A stretch of 64,000 bases of DNA, taken from contig CAIIXF020000004.1 in assembly GCA_903813345.2 (NCBI GenBank), positions 11,802,196-11,866,195 of the forward strand. Direction: 5' to 3'. The translations under genes were made by a program, and so were the position numbers. Source of the DNA: Owenia fusiformis. Taxonomy: Eukaryota > Annelida > Polychaeta > Sabellida > Oweniidae. Below the pieces are notes generated by a model. The model was not told where the DNA came from, made no database searches, and worked only from the letters and a program-made list of their open reading frames with translations. This document shows, one piece after another, positions 1 to 12,420 of the stretch; position 1 is the stretch's first letter, and each line of letters opens with the position of its first letter.

Positions 1-119
1 AAAAACTGTAATCAAAAATTGACTTCCTAGCCTCAGTCCTCATGAACACGTTATTCTTGTTAAATGTCCTCTTTTTAATTCCATTTCCTTCTTTACAAAG
101 GTTCTATTTAGGTCCTTAC

Positions 120-1829
120 CTTCTGAGCTGACTTCGCTCCCATCTTCTGATGCACTACTGGCTTCAGAGCTGAAATAATATGGGATAAATGAACCTCCTT
201 TGTCAAAGTAACAAAATATATACATGTATAAGTCTGATTCGAAATTGTACGACGCAAGAGGAGGGAAAGCCCCAGAGCTTTACCGATGACTGACATATTA
301 CGTCTCTAATGCATACCACCTTCGTTTGCGCAAATTCTCACCAGTTAGTTTTCGAATATAACGCATCATTGTGATCTCTTAATCAATTTAAGCATATTTC
401 TTACATCTTTCTTTATCTTGATGTGAAATAACAAGCTATGATATTGGTTAACACGCTAGTAATTAACATAATATAATATTATTCTAAGCGTTATTAGAAA
501 ATTTTGATTTTGGTTTTGACCAATCAGAGACATGGGTCATCTCAATACAAGTTTACATTATAAGCATATGTCATCTTTGAACTCTGGGGTTAATCCCCCT
601 CTTGTACGAGGCATGTGATAGGACAAATAGTTATCCAATACTGACGCAGTTTTTTTTAGGGGAGACGCATTTTTTGAAAATCGTTACGTCCCAGGGACGC
701 AATCTTGGACAAACCTACTGAAAACACTGAAAACCAATATTCAATCCCAACCATTAGAAATAACCTGTTATTCCATAAATCATTTATTTAACATGTAATA
801 ATAATTTTCTGGAAAAATGCTAAATATTAATTTGAAATAATTTGTTAGTCAAAGATGCAGATTTAGGGTAGCCTTATTATATATTTGCCACTTACTTTTC
901 AAGCTCAGCCTGGGGGGACATTCCCCATACCTCAATAGCTCCCAGAACACCAATCTTTTCACGATCTTGACGTCTCCTACAATATACAACAATCATAAAT
1001 ATCACACTTTTACATTTTACAAATGCTGAAGTACATTAACCTTGTATTCATCAAATCAACACGATTGGAACTGATTTTTGAAAAACTACAACTTTTAAAA
1101 ATATAAATACAGTACATTTAAACCTAATGTAAATATTTTCTAAAAAGCATGTTTTTCTCAAATTGAATTTGATATTAAACCTCTTACAAATGTAAGGCAA
1201 ATGAAAGCTTACTTGTCAAAGAATTCTAGGAGCTCTTCTTCAGACCTGCCATTCATTTCTCTGTGATGCTTATATCCCGATCCTGTATGATGTGGTGCTG
1301 AGTTTGCCCCTCGGTCAAAATGTGATCCAGATCTAGAGGAGTTCCTATCAGCTTCATAATTTCCTCGTCCTTTAGAGTCTCTGCTAGTTTCATATTGAAT
1401 ATCATTGTTTCTAGATTCCCTTTTAAAGTCACTTTGTTTACTATGCTTATGGGTATCAGGAGACCTAGATCTTGAATGCCTGCGTTTTTGACGTTTTGGG
1501 GAATCTGATGGTGACTTGTATCGTTTACTTTGAGTTTTGGATCGAGATCTGGAACGTGATCTATGCATTGGTGATCTGGATCTATGTCTTTTACTATACT
1601 TTGGAGATCGTGAACGGGATCGAGATTTGTAACGTCTGTGCTTTTGTGGTGATCTTGATCTCCTATTATTATAGCGATCTGATGACCTTGACCTGTGTCG
1701 TCTATTTCGCTCTACAGATTGTGACCTTTGCCGCCTGTGCTTATTTGATTTTTGTGGTGAGGGGCTGCGACTCATTGAGGAATCATCTGATGAGTCATCA
1801 GACTCCGAATATGATCTTCGTCTTCCCAT
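120..1829 (-). CDS. NKAP: NKAP (NF-kappa-B-activating protein), 5' coding exons, partial
   Basis: Three spliced exons join in frame: 1213-1835 (ATG at 1829, donor GACAA|GTAAGC), 896-976 and 120-169. The first exon encodes about 206 residues of Ser/Arg-rich sequence starting MGRRRSYSESDDSS, with many RSRSRSP runs, and ends EELLEFFDK. The second gives RRQDREKIGVLGAIEVWGMSP, which matches the conserved 'ERIGELGAPEVWGLSP' block of animal NKAP. The third is an acidic Ser stretch (SEASSASEDGSEVSS), as follows that block in NKAP. The basic C-terminal domain lies beyond base 1. NKAP is a nuclear protein tied to transcriptional repression and RNA processing. A splice acceptor (TTTTTTCAG) lies 6 bases before the ATG, so an upstream non-coding exon is expected and the longer open frame to 1859 is probably intron. 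Identification rests on the short diagnostic block plus domain order. Confidence 0.82.
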
Positions 1830-1835
1830 ATCTAA

Positions 1836-2282
1836 CTGAAAAAACAATGAAAATTTCAAATTAGCTTTTTAAATGTACAGCGGAGTATAATAAATAATTA
1901 TACATGTAATATGAATTGTATTTTTCAAATAAATACATGTATGTAAAAATTATATGACCAGGACTGCCATTGCATGCAGATTGTATGTAATTACAAAAAT
2001 GTTGAAACTGAAATAGCTGGAGTCGATTCAGACCTTTGATCATGCAACCACTGGTAAAAATGATCAGTAGAAAGATGGATAAGGTTGTTTTCAACAAAAT
2101 AAGCCATGACAGAAGGCTAACCATTTTAAATTAGGTATTTCTAAATCCAGAGCCATTTCAGAAAGAAAGTAATAGAATGAATAGAATGATTGACAACCTG
2201 ATCTGACAGGTAACTTATATTGGGTCCAGGAAACAAACTGTAAGATATGGCTGCAATGATGCAATGTTGAAGTGGAAAAGTC
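1836..2282. other. Upstream of NKAP, probable 5' UTR intron
   Basis: No coding signal seen. The open frames here are short and AT-rich. The splice acceptor just before the NKAP start implies that a leader exon and the promoter lie in or beyond this stretch, but I cannot place them. Confidence 0.3.
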
Positions 2283-2685
2283 AGTTGGTTCCATAGCTTA
2301 GTGGTAGAGCACAAGGAGGATTGGCTCCCAGGATCGAAACTCGATATTTTCCAACAATGAAAACGTCGAAATGTCGTTATTTTCTGAAATTAAAACCGAC
2401 TATAAATTCAAAATAAACAGTTCAAAAGATTCGAACCAATATCTCGATCATTTCTTGTGAGTTTTGGAATTTTTCGTTTGGAAATAAGACCAAAATTCCC
2501 GATTTAAATGTTGAAGTGAACAAAATGGCGGCTGTTTGAATTCGAATTTTGTATTACGACATACCCATATATGGGACAGAATATCGGTGGTGCACTCTGG
2601 GAGCCAATCCTCCTTGGGTAGAGCACTTGGCCGGAAAGTGAGGGGTCATGGGTTTGAATCAATCCCTACTAGAGTAGACTGACTT
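2283..2685 (+). repeat. tRNA-derived SINE, split by a MITE
   Basis: The two halves, 2283-2311 and 2626-2685, read as a tRNA-like head when joined. An A-box-like TAGCTTAGTGGTAGAGC is followed by a CACTT/AAGTG anticodon stem with a 7-base loop, then a B-box-like GGGTTTGAATC. The 305-bp element at 2312-2616 sits between A box and anticodon stem, so this copy is dead. Confidence 0.6.
2312..2616. mobile_element. Mutator-like MITE with 9-bp target duplication
   Basis: A 305-bp element whose ends are inverted copies of CAAGGAGGATTGGCTCCCA. It is flanked by GGTAGAGCA at 2303-2311 and 2617-2625, an exact 9-bp target duplication of the SINE it interrupts. A 9-bp duplication is typical of Mutator-like elements. 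No transposase is present. A second copy in opposite orientation lies at 19054-19348. Confidence 0.8.
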
Positions 2686-2689
2686 TTTC

Positions 2690-3367
2690 ACATCATCCCT
2701 TTCCATTTTTTCATGGTATCGGGACTACTTCTCCCCTATGTGAGATCAGAGATATCATATTAGTATACTTTTCAACATACTTCTTAAGATTATCTTGCTA
2801 TTTTAATCCCAATATTAATTTCTAAAAGGTTTCTGACTTCTTACTCCTTGTTTGTATCCAATTTTATGAATTTTTTCAAGAGTACCGCAAATAATGTGAC
2901 AAAAATGTAAAATTAGACTCCTGAAAAAACACTTAAGACTCTGGAAAAGCTATTAAACTCTGGAGCAAGAGGGTTTTAATACATTAGACTCCGGAGTCTA
3001 AAAGCCTAGAGTGAGAACCCTGCATTTATTTGTAATGGTCTAAATACTGCTGAGCATACGCATTGGGAAAGTAGAAGCTAGAAATCTAGATTTATATTAA
3101 AATTAGAGCAAACAAACAAGGTGCTGAAGTTAAATCTACCCCATAATTCAAAATTACCCTTACTGGCATCAACGATTTCGATGTCCACAACAGTCGTGAG
3201 ATCATTTGATCAATGTTGTTATATTATGACCTTCCACCAGTTGTATCCGTGTTCTGTACACCTAAATTACATACCTCAATACATTCTTGAAGTTCGAACA
3301 CTAAATGATGCTTTTCAGTTGATCAAACCATGGGCTCTACCATGATCAAACCCGTTAGTGACAAACA
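2690..3367. other. Intergenic, nothing recognised
   Basis: AT-rich sequence with no convincing open frame. A 74-codon frame at 3121-3345 has no recognisable motif and no splice context. Confidence 0.3.
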
Positions 3368-3371
3368 TTAA

Positions 3372-3609
3372 GGTCAGGGTGCATGATGGGAAATCAGAAA
3401 TTTTTCAGAAATTTTTTTCACTGAATTTTCTCATTTTTTATACATTTTACAAAACAAACCTTCTCACAAGGCTTTTCTAGGCACATAATTGCACTCTTTG
3501 TGCAAAACTGGAAGATATAGACAATGAAGGGAAGGAGTGATTCTTGTTTGAAAAATAACATGTGACTCAATTGAGGAATGCAGAAAATTTCCCATCATGC
3601 ACCCTGACC
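3372..3609. mobile_element. TTAA-flanked MITE
   Basis: A 238-bp element with perfect 23-bp inverted termini beginning GGTCAGGGTGCATGATGGG. TTAA occurs directly outside each end (3368-3371 and 3610-3613), the target duplication expected of piggyBac or Kolobok relatives. There is no coding capacity. Confidence 0.75.
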
Positions 3610-3798
3610 TTAACGCTATAGGCTAGGCTAACCATTAGCCCTAGGAGAAGCTATGATTTTTTTCAAATAGACTTTAGTTATTTTATTGGCTAGAGACTCG
3701 AGTAAGAGAGTCTTGACTCTCGCTTTTTTCTAAAGCCTATATTGTCTTGAACCATCACCTAAGGTCATTTGATCAGGAATGACATCAAATTTGCTCGT

Positions 3799-4244
3799 TA
3801 GGCCATAAGAATTAGATTCTCTGTTTTGCGTCCTGGCAAATTCCAAATCATGCAAGGGTACAAGGAAAACAAACACAAACTCAAGAAAAAACACAAACTT
3901 GTTTGCTGAGAAATGTATACATTTTATAGGAATTAAAAGGGATGACATACCAATTTGCAGTGATACAAACACAGATCTATACATTTTATACAATATATTT
4001 AAATATTGGTATTATTCAAGGGTAAAAAGAAGAAAATATACAATGTATGCCCAAGTAATCAATAACACTGTCAATTTTGACACACATCAATTTATCCGCC
4101 ATTTCGTCTGATTCTGATTGAACGAAATGCGGTGTTACTTTCAGACCCTTGTGGTTGCTATTTGGATGTGTTTGTTTTTTCTGATTTACTCAAAATCATG
4201 CAAGCAAGGGGACGCAAAACAAAGAATCTAATTCTTATGGCCTT
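3799..4244. repeat. Inverted repeat with 35-bp arms
   Basis: Arms at 3799-3833 and 4210-4244 are near-perfect inverted copies (core GGCCATAAGAATTAGATTCT). About 375 bases lie between. No target duplication was found. Probably an old foldback element. Confidence 0.55.
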
Positions 4245-5556
4245 ATTCAATAACATTAAAATCATTGTTGTCCTTACCTGTTTAAGATATAGGCTTCCTT
4301 GGCTGATATACACAAAAACAACTAATAAAAAGAAAAATCATTTGCGATACGAATTTCTTACTTCCGGTATATTCTTCCTTTTTGAAGAGCTCTTTCACAC
4401 TGAACGAAACGTTAAGAGAGCACGTCAGATACTCCCGGGAGATACTATTCTCGATAGAGATACATGACCAAACATCGGGCCAAACATCTGTTATTAAAAT
4501 CTGCAGCAAAATCTAAACAAGTTGATATGGGGTTATTGTAGATGATGAAACAGAGATCACTTTTATTCAAATTATATATCTGCTTCAGGCCACTGGCCTG
4601 GGCTTTCATCTAATTTGAAAGCCCATGTTCAGGCTTTTCAGTAACTTTTTGCACTTATTCAGTGGCCAATGTTTGCTACAGGCATGGTCTTGAAAGCCCA
4701 TGCTACACGTCTATCCAAGACCCACACACTGTCAAAGAAGTATGATATGGGCATGAATCTTTCACGTGTAGGTAACCAGGTCTTCTGTTTTCACATGTAT
4801 TGCGGATACGATAGCCAAATACGATAGCTTTATTTTTGAAAGGAATGATTGAATTACTGCGTGTGATTTCTAAGTTTTGTGGATTTTAAAATTCAGTTGA
4901 ATTTGATGTTAAATTTCTTGAATCAACATCTTCTCAATGGGAACAACTATTTCAGTTTTGAGCCATTATTTTATGTACAGGGTAACCCACAATGAATGCA
5001 ACCCATAAATGCACCCGCCCATGGCGTAGAATATTGGAAATAGCGTCATGAATCCCGGGACAATGAATCTCGGATCCAAGTACGTTATTAATGTTCGAAA
5101 ATCAAAATATTGACAAATTTATAACCAAAAAGGCCGAAAGATTATGCGGCAAATATTGAAACGGGGGTTGTCAACATATTGTATTAGCTTCGATCTCTTA
5201 GAAGCCGTTGAATCCTAAGCGATTGGAGTTGTTTAGATCACTTAACGAATGCTATGAAATGACGAGGATTTGAGTTTTTTCAAAGTGTATAATGGCGGCC
5301 AATGGGGGATTTTAGCATATTATCCCGAAAATTAAATCATTAAAAGGCCGAAAGATCTGTGGATGGATTTTGCTGATTTGTATGTCAAAGCGAACTCTTC
5401 GTTGGGTGTATCAAGGATCCGTTGAATCCTAAGAAAATAAATGATTAATTAAAAAGTTATTAAGATTTAAAATTTTGATGAAGACTGCTCTCCATTGAAA
5501 TCTTTGGACCATGAAATGTCGATTTACGCGCATGCGTTGTGACGTTATTTCCATTA
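4245..5556. other. Intergenic, short palindromes only
   Basis: No gene seen. A small hairpin-rich patch near 4565-4640 pairs GGGCTTTCA with TGAAAGCCC. A mariner-end-like ACAGGGTAACCCACAATGAA lies near 4978. Confidence 0.3.
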
Positions 5557-6027
5557 TGGTATGAGTACCGTAATCCAACACCAAATTCGAAAATTCATAA
5601 CAATACTTTGCACATATGGCGTTCGTGACCAACTATAAAACGTTTACCCCCCATAGTGTTATATATCAAAATGTACCTGTTCATATAGGGGTTCGATTGA
5701 TCTACATCAAATTATAGGGAGTCAGGTTACTTTTTGAGATATCAGCGTCCATTTATTGTGACTCGCGTTTGCTACCACTTCCTCAATTCTGATATGCCGG
5801 GCAAACGCGCAGTAAACACCTTCACGTCGGAACTATTTTTGACCTACATCGCTATTTTCGTAATTCAAATGAAAGTTGAACTCCTCCTCTTTATTTTGAT
5901 ACCAAATAGTGGCATACTAGGTACCCTAGAAGCAAACTATGGCGTTATTTAGAACAATACCACGAGTTTTTAAATGGACTATATAGGGGTCATACCTTTT
6001 GGCGGATGGATATGGAACCTCATACCT
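5557..6027. mobile_element. TA-flanked MITE, copy 1
   Basis: Almost identical to 6817-7278. Ends are inverted GGTATGAG/CTCATACC and TA flanks each side (5555-5556, 6028-6029), as for Tc1/mariner-type elements. It has an 8-bp insertion near 5986 relative to copy 2. The 72-codon frame inside is present in both copies but resembles no protein I know. Confidence 0.65.
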
Positions 6028-6029
6028 TA

Positions 6030-6814
6030 ATGTGTTATGACATCACACTGATTTTTGTCTCTGCAACTTTTTTTGGCAGAAAATATCATTTTTAGTTCAA
6101 AAATGCATAAAAACGTCGGAACTGGCTGAATATGTGAAAAATTTATCCATTTAGGCTAGAAAGGGTTAATTTGCCCTACCCCAAATACGTCTAAATATGC
6201 TAGTCTAACTTTGCCACTGTGACGTCACAAATCTAACCTGACTATCTCTGAGTTTATTGAAGAAGATGATACGTCTGACAAACAGCTTTCATTCCCTATA
6301 TGGCACACCGTCTACTAAGAGTTGCATCATTGACTAAATCTAAGACAAAGGCCCTGTGTCCCGAGGATTTTGACTGAAATTTGGCCATTTTCGCCCAAAT
6401 CTAACTAAATTGCAGTTTCCCTCACACCTGTATTTTGAAATAAATATTGCTACAATGTAGCAATTTAAAAATCACACATGATTACTGTTTCTGTCGACCT
6501 GACACGTGTATCTAGCCTGTAAAAATGAAAAATCGCTACATTGTAGCAATTTCACTGAGATATGGGCCCTGAAAATCATGTAATTTTAGCAAAAAATGAA
6601 GAAATAACCTGCAATTTTGACGGAATTTCAGAGGGCTCTCTTTCATCCATGACCCTCCACGGGCCTCTTATGACCATTCTTATACTCACAGAATGGTTGA
6701 AAGTGATTTCAAATCATTGTTTGCCCTACGCAGAACGAAAAAATCGATTCTGTTCTCAAATTCTGCTAGAATATTGGTCTCTGGCCAACTAGCAGACAAT
6801 TTTAGGCCTCATAT
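6030..6814. other. Intergenic spacer between two MITE copies
   Basis: Nothing coding recognised. Two short ATTGCTACAATGTAGCAAT-like palindromes occur near 6450 and 6535. Confidence 0.3.
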
Positions 6815-6816
6815 TA

Positions 6817-7278
6817 AGGTATGAGTACCGTAATCCAACACCAAATTCGAAAATTCATAACAATACTTTGCACATATGGCGTTCGTGACCAACTATAAAA
6901 CGTTTACCCCCCATAGTGTTATATATCAAAATGTACCTGTTCATATAGGGGTTCGATTGATCTACATCAAATTATAGGGAGTCAGGTTACTTTTTGAGAT
7001 ATCAGCGTCCATTTATTGTGACTCGCGTTTGCTACCACTTCCTCAATTCTGATATGCCGGGCAAACGCGCAGTAAACACCTTCACGTCGGAACTATTTTT
7101 GACCTACATCGCTATTTTCGTAATTCAAATGAAAGTTGAACTCCTCCTCTTTATTTTGATACCAAATAGTGGCATACTAGGTACCCTAGAAGCAAACTAT
7201 GGCGTTATTTAGAACAATACCACGAGTTTTTAAATGGACTATATACCTTTTGGCGGATGGATATGGAACCTCATACCT
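6817..7278. mobile_element. TA-flanked MITE, copy 2
   Basis: 462 bp beginning AGGTATGAG and ending CTCATACCT, flanked by TA at 6815-6816 and 7279-7280. It is essentially identical to copy 1 over its whole length, so at least one insertion or conversion event is recent. Confidence 0.65.
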
Positions 7279-7303
7279 TATTCTACGCCGCCATGTTGCT
7301 ATA

Positions 7304-8014
7304 ACCAATGGGGTACAAGTTTAATTTTTCACTCATGTAGAGCTGAGTTGATAACAGATCAGTCCTTAAAGTTTGGGTTCTGCCATTCAAATGATCTGTC
7401 TTTTATGATCATTCTAAAAACGTGTTCGATATGACCACCATAGGCACCCGGGCATAGGCAGCGCTACGTTGACGTCGCAAACACTCCTGATGGATATTTT
7501 TTAAACATTTTTTCAAGAGAGGACCAGGCCTGTCAACTGTCCCGCATTTTGCGTATTTGTCACGCATTTGCTGAAGAATTTGAAGTCACGCCAGTTATTT
7601 TTGCGTGACAGAAAATGTCACGCAAATACGCATTTTACCTGGTAATTGTCAAGCAAAAATATTTCTGCAGAAAAATTTCTAAAAAAGATCGTCTACACAG
7701 CAAAAATACGAACGCCGGAAAAAAATGTACGCATTTCGTTCGGACTTTTCACGCGAATTATGTATATGTCACGCATTCCGTTCGAAATTTTTCGTACCAA
7801 TGGGGTACAAGTTTAATTTTTCACTCATGTAGAGCTGAGTTGATAACAGATCAGTCCTTAAAGTTTGGGTTCTGCCATTCAAATGATCTGTCTTTTATGA
7901 TCATTCTAAAAACGTGTTCGATATGACCACCATAGGCACCCGGGCATAGGCAGCGCTACGTTGACGTCGCAAACACTCCTGATGGATATTTTTTAAACAT
8001 TTTTTCAAGAGAGG
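7304..8014. repeat. 219-bp direct repeat flanking a 273-bp spacer
   Basis: 7304-7522 and 7796-8014 are identical. The spacer is rich in ACGCATTT/CACGCA motifs in both orientations. There are no terminal inverted repeats, so a local duplication is more likely than two insertions. Confidence 0.7.
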
Positions 8015-8267
8015 AGTGGACATACATACACACCCATGATACCAGGTATAAATATAATTTAACAATCGAAAGATTTAGAACCGAATTGAAACTGGTCGAA
8101 AATCAATTGCGATCAGAGGCAGGCAAAGTAATGATCTTATCAATACATACCAATAATAATTTATGCTTCCACTTTCTCTTTCATTTTGATTCACTTAGCA
8201 TTTGATCTACGACTAAAGTCTAAAATATAAATTTTCAAATTATGGCCCATGGAATATCACCCTATGT

Positions 8268-9015
8268 AGACTGTGCTATACGAAAACAAGCGGTGCAGAT
8301 AGCATGTGTGCAAGGTGCGAATATTAATGGTCGTTTTTTTAAATTTGAATTCGTGATATTTCATAAACTAAATCATGTAAGGTTCTCATATATCCATATG
8401 TAGAGGATACCCAATAAAAGGGAAATTTTGCCCATAGTTGTATTTTTCATTCTCTAACGATTTACTAAACATTCATCCTTTAATTATCCAAAGCAAAGAA
8501 TTTGAAATTGCTGCTTTATTACAGTTTACAGCCTTCATTCAGTATTGGTGATCGAGAAGACCAATCGATATAAATTATTTTTGCATTTTGAAAGTTATTA
8601 ACTTTCTGTGTGAATTCTAAAAATTGAAAACCTTTAACGGATATGTGCTACAGATCTTAACAAGCGGTGCGGATATCGTCACTTTACAGATATCCACACC
8701 GCTTGTACAGAGGTATCACATTTTTCTTCAATGTTTCCCATAATCAAACAGAAACCTTTCAACTTTCAAATTTCAGATTATTTGCTTTGAAGAGAGTATT
8801 ATTGCTTGATGTGTCGTTATAGAATGAAGTACACGCCTAGGCCTATTTACACAATTTCCTTTTTATTAGGGAACCTGCTCACATGTATGAATATGATTAA
8901 GAACCCAACATGCCTTAGTTGATGAAATATCACGAAATCAAATTAAAAAATAACCGTTAATATCCGCACCTTGCGCACATGACATCCGCACCGCTTGTTT
9001 CCGTATACACAGTCT
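8268..9015. mobile_element. Foldback element with ~75-bp imperfect termini and central palindrome
   Basis: Left end AGACTGTGCTATACGAAAAC and the reverse complement of the right end agree over roughly 75 bases, including ACAAGCGGTGC and GCAAGGTGCG. A second palindrome of the same ACAAGCGGTGCGGATAT motif lies at the centre (about 8660-8705). No target duplication is clear and there is no coding frame. Confidence 0.65.
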
Positions 9016-9250
9016 GCGTAGAGTGAATATATGAAATATTGTACGACTGAATTTTTGATTAAAATAATTGTATTAAATTGAATTGAATGGAATAATCATT
9101 GCTTATGTGTGTTGTCAAATGTAGCAGGGTTTATATGATTGTTTGTTGTTTTAAATTATGTGTTCTTTAATCCCAAATTAAACAGAATAATGTAGTCTAT
9201 TTTTTGCTATTGATTCAATGATAATATATATATTTATGAAATCTATACTA

Positions 9251-9279
9251 TGCGTCTGAGGTGTTGAACCTCAGACGCA
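9251..9279. repeat. Perfect 12-bp hairpin
   Basis: TGCGTCTGAGGT and ACCTCAGACGCA are separated by the five-base loop GTTGA. It stands alone in AT-rich sequence with no T-run after it. Function unknown; it may be the core of a decayed foldback element. Confidence 0.4.
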
Positions 9280-11522
9280 CAGCAGAGAACTAAAGTAGAA
9301 TATATTTAGACACACTTTTAGCCACTAAAGCAATGACGTAAGCAGACAGCATGTACATACATGGAAATACAAGTGCAAAAAGTGCTACAATGTGCGTTCG
9401 GCATACATATTAGATATATGCCATATTTTTATTGTTTACCTGTCAGCTGTCACCGTGCTAATCTCAACAATCAAGGCACTGTGATGATATAATTAAGGTG
9501 AGAACTGTCGGGCCTTTTAGAAAATAGGCATGACGAGTGAGTAAAACGTTGCAAAATTGAGAGTTTTTAAATAATAACTAAAATATGCATGTTCAACATG
9601 TGCCTTGATTTCAAATTGATAATGATGAAGACTAAACTTTTTCGAAATGTTCTTGACTTTTATACAACCACAAAAGTAGGGAAGAGAGGTTTACACGCAA
9701 TGAATTATACATGTCATGATATAGGGAGAAAATCAATAAACTCAAGGCCTGTGTTACACTTGCTAACTGTATATTGAATGCTCTTACTATCACGGGGGAT
9801 AAGCAAAACGAGGGCGAAGCCACGGACTGCGACTCGCGTAATTCAAAACGAGGTTACAACGCATTATAGCTGAACAATGGCGGTAAGTCCAAACTTAATT
9901 TGGAAGGCATGTTAGGATTTGGGGTAGATTATTGGTTTGGATAATCTACAGAATAGCTAGTATGTTCCAGTCGGTGATCAACATATTCATACTCCACCTG
10001 CAATGGCATTCTTGGTGCTCGGCTGTCCAATAGTTTAGCATGAACACAAATGAATTCGAAATCTGCCACAAAAAATGTAATTTTGTCAATATTTGTCCCT
10101 AATATACCGATTTAAACAAAGGAATCAGAAAAAACATCGAATTAATATAATTATTCATGTTCTGTTGTTACAATTACATCTTCGTGTGATATTTGGTAAG
10201 CGGAAAACGTACAATTACATAGAAAATTGGAATTTATGATAGTCGCAGTCCATCCATCTGCCCAACGCAGTCCGCGACTCAGTGTTGCTTTATATCTGGA
10301 GCTGAACGCAATCACAGCCAAAGGTAGATAGCACATGTGTGTACAGGTGTGGCCGAAATGGAGCAACTTTGGACAAAATTGAATATAAAGGGCTATTTTA
10401 ATAGACCTACGTACATCGTCTCTCAATCCATTCTGCAAATATATACAAGCTGTCAAATACAGCTGAAATCATGAATTTATGGTAGCTAGCAATATTGATG
10501 GACTGTTGGAAAGATCATCCAAAATTACATTAACTCACCAACTCTCCAATTATTTGATATTTTCCTGATATCTTAAATACTAGTTAATGTACCCTTCCCC
10601 AACAGAAAACTTTTATTGCATCATCAAAAAGTTAATTGTTTCGCATTTCTACTTCTTATAAAAAGTCTCACCACTATCCAATTATCTTTATATTTATAGT
10701 CCGGTGGCCAAGAAGGAAGGGGTCGTTTTAGGGTATAAAGTTTTTTTCTTTGCATATTCTGATAGTACTTGACATTCTTAAGTAAATTAAACAATCTGCA
10801 AAATTTTATAGGTTGAGCATTTTTTTCTGCTGACTCAGCAAATTTTTTACTTTATTTTTCAATTATTCTAATTTATCTCACTGAAAAATATATTGTGAGG
10901 TTATATTAAGCACTTATTTAACACAGACCTCTTCAAAACTCGACAAATGCATAAAATTATAATGTCTTAAAAAGTGCTGAGTCATCATTTTTTCTAATAA
11001 TTGTTTTTTTGCAGATTTATATCAATAATCTTAGAAAATCCAAGTTTTAAGATCAATATTTCACAAACTAATGCATTTGTAGGCAAAGGCAAATTGCTTT
11101 TAATTGGTTATTATCCCAGACATAGAGTGAAGTCCTCCACCCATTCGTCTGTTATCAAGATGGCCACCGCTTTAAAAATGACGGGACTATTTCGCGAAAA
11201 TATTAACTCTTTATTTTTAAACCAAAGTACTGAATATTTTTTTTTAAATTTTGGTAGTATATTCACAACATCCATCTTTTCCACATATATTCTATGTTTT
11301 TCACCCTGCCCCCCCCCCCCCGGGCTGAGTATAGGAGGGAGGGGGTGGGGAAAAAGAAATTTTCATTAATTTTGAGATCTTTCTGAAGTGTAGCTTTATT
11401 ATACTCAAATGAAAGGCAATTTAGAGTGGATTGCAAATATTGTATCATTTTTCTGATTCAGAAAAATTCAAAATGGCTGCCTAATGTAGGATTACACAAT
11501 AATTTCCTGATCCATTCAAAGT

Positions 11523-11612
11523 ATGTCTATATGGCCGAGAGGGCTTGAGCGCCAGCACGTTCAAACTAGGCAATTAGGTGCTGTAACCACGAGTTTGAGA
11601 CGTGTGTGCTCC
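11523..11612 (+). repeat. tRNA-Leu-like SINE head
   Basis: GTCTATATGGCCGAGAGGG resembles the 5' half of a tRNA-Leu (A box TGGCCGAG). A degenerate B box GAGTTTGAGAC follows about 65 bases later. Stems are too eroded for a working tRNA, so this is a SINE or tRNA pseudogene. Confidence 0.45.
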
Positions 11613-12139
11613 TTGTGTTTATTCATTTATACTCAAATTGAAGTAGATAACAATCATTGTATTGTTTCTAGAGTAGAAATTCGCTATTACTCAGCGATTT
11701 CTTCAAAGTAAGGCTATATATTTAAGAAATATAGACTGAAGAGCAGGTGTTATATCGACGATTACACCATGCAGGGCTAGGTACAAATGTTTTATGTACC
11801 CCGAACGACTGAAGGGAGTGAAGTGTTCGAAAGCTTTTGTGCCTAGCTCTATCATATGGGGTGTACGTATCCTAGCTTATTAGATATGGCATTGCATGCT
11901 CTAAATATTTAGATTTTAAGTCAAGACACAATACTTTAGTGATCAAACTGTTAGGTCAAGGTTATACTTGTAAAAAGTTTAAGAAATACTTTCTGGTCTT
12001 TGCTGAAAAATACAAGTCATTAATTTCGAAGTTTTAAGTTTTACCACTTGAGATGCTGAAGGATGTAGGAATTGTTTAAGAAATTGGTGCTGAACTCACA
12101 ATTTTTTCAATTGGCACCTTTTGAGGTGGATCCCAGCAC

Positions 12140-12420
12140 TGGCATTAATGGTTGAGAAATAGGGATCGAAACCAGCCATAGTTCTCTCCTGATGACCATT
12201 GTGAATTATTGTGTTTTATGGATTATGGCGATGGCTTTTGCGAATGGATGTTGACCCTTTGAAACGCCTATGGACTTGTAGACTGGATTTTATCTATCCC
12301 ACATCATTTGAGGCTGAATGCTCTATTTTATATGAGTACTTGTATCTACAACTATTTTTGATGTTATGGGTATTGGATATCAATTTCTAATTTTTTCTTC
12401 AACATGTATTGTAATGACTT
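12140..12420. repeat. Dispersed segment, copy 1
   Basis: Begins about GGCATTAATGGTTGAGAAAT. It recurs in the same orientation at about 39648-39920, where it follows a zinc-finger gene fragment. It may be the 3' untranslated tail of a transposon gene. No open frame. Confidence 0.5.

Noticed and set aside
1472-1864. 130-residue plus-strand ORF opposite NKAP
   Set aside because: Shadow of the Ser/Arg-rich NKAP exon on the other strand.
2283-2685. Functional tRNA gene
   Set aside because: Interrupted by a 305-bp MITE and the B box is imperfect; a SINE fits better.
4132-4467. 111-residue plus-strand ORF
   Set aside because: Begins inside an inverted-repeat arm, has no motif or splice context, and composition matches surrounding AT-rich DNA.
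10151-10456. 101-residue minus-strand ORF near the left end of the 5.76-kb element, considered as transposase
   Set aside because: No DDE-type or zinc-finger motif, and no continuation by plausible splicing was found.
11001-11369. 122-residue ORF in the 5.76-kb element
   Set aside because: Runs through a nested repeat arm and a C-run; its mate arm is not open in the same way.
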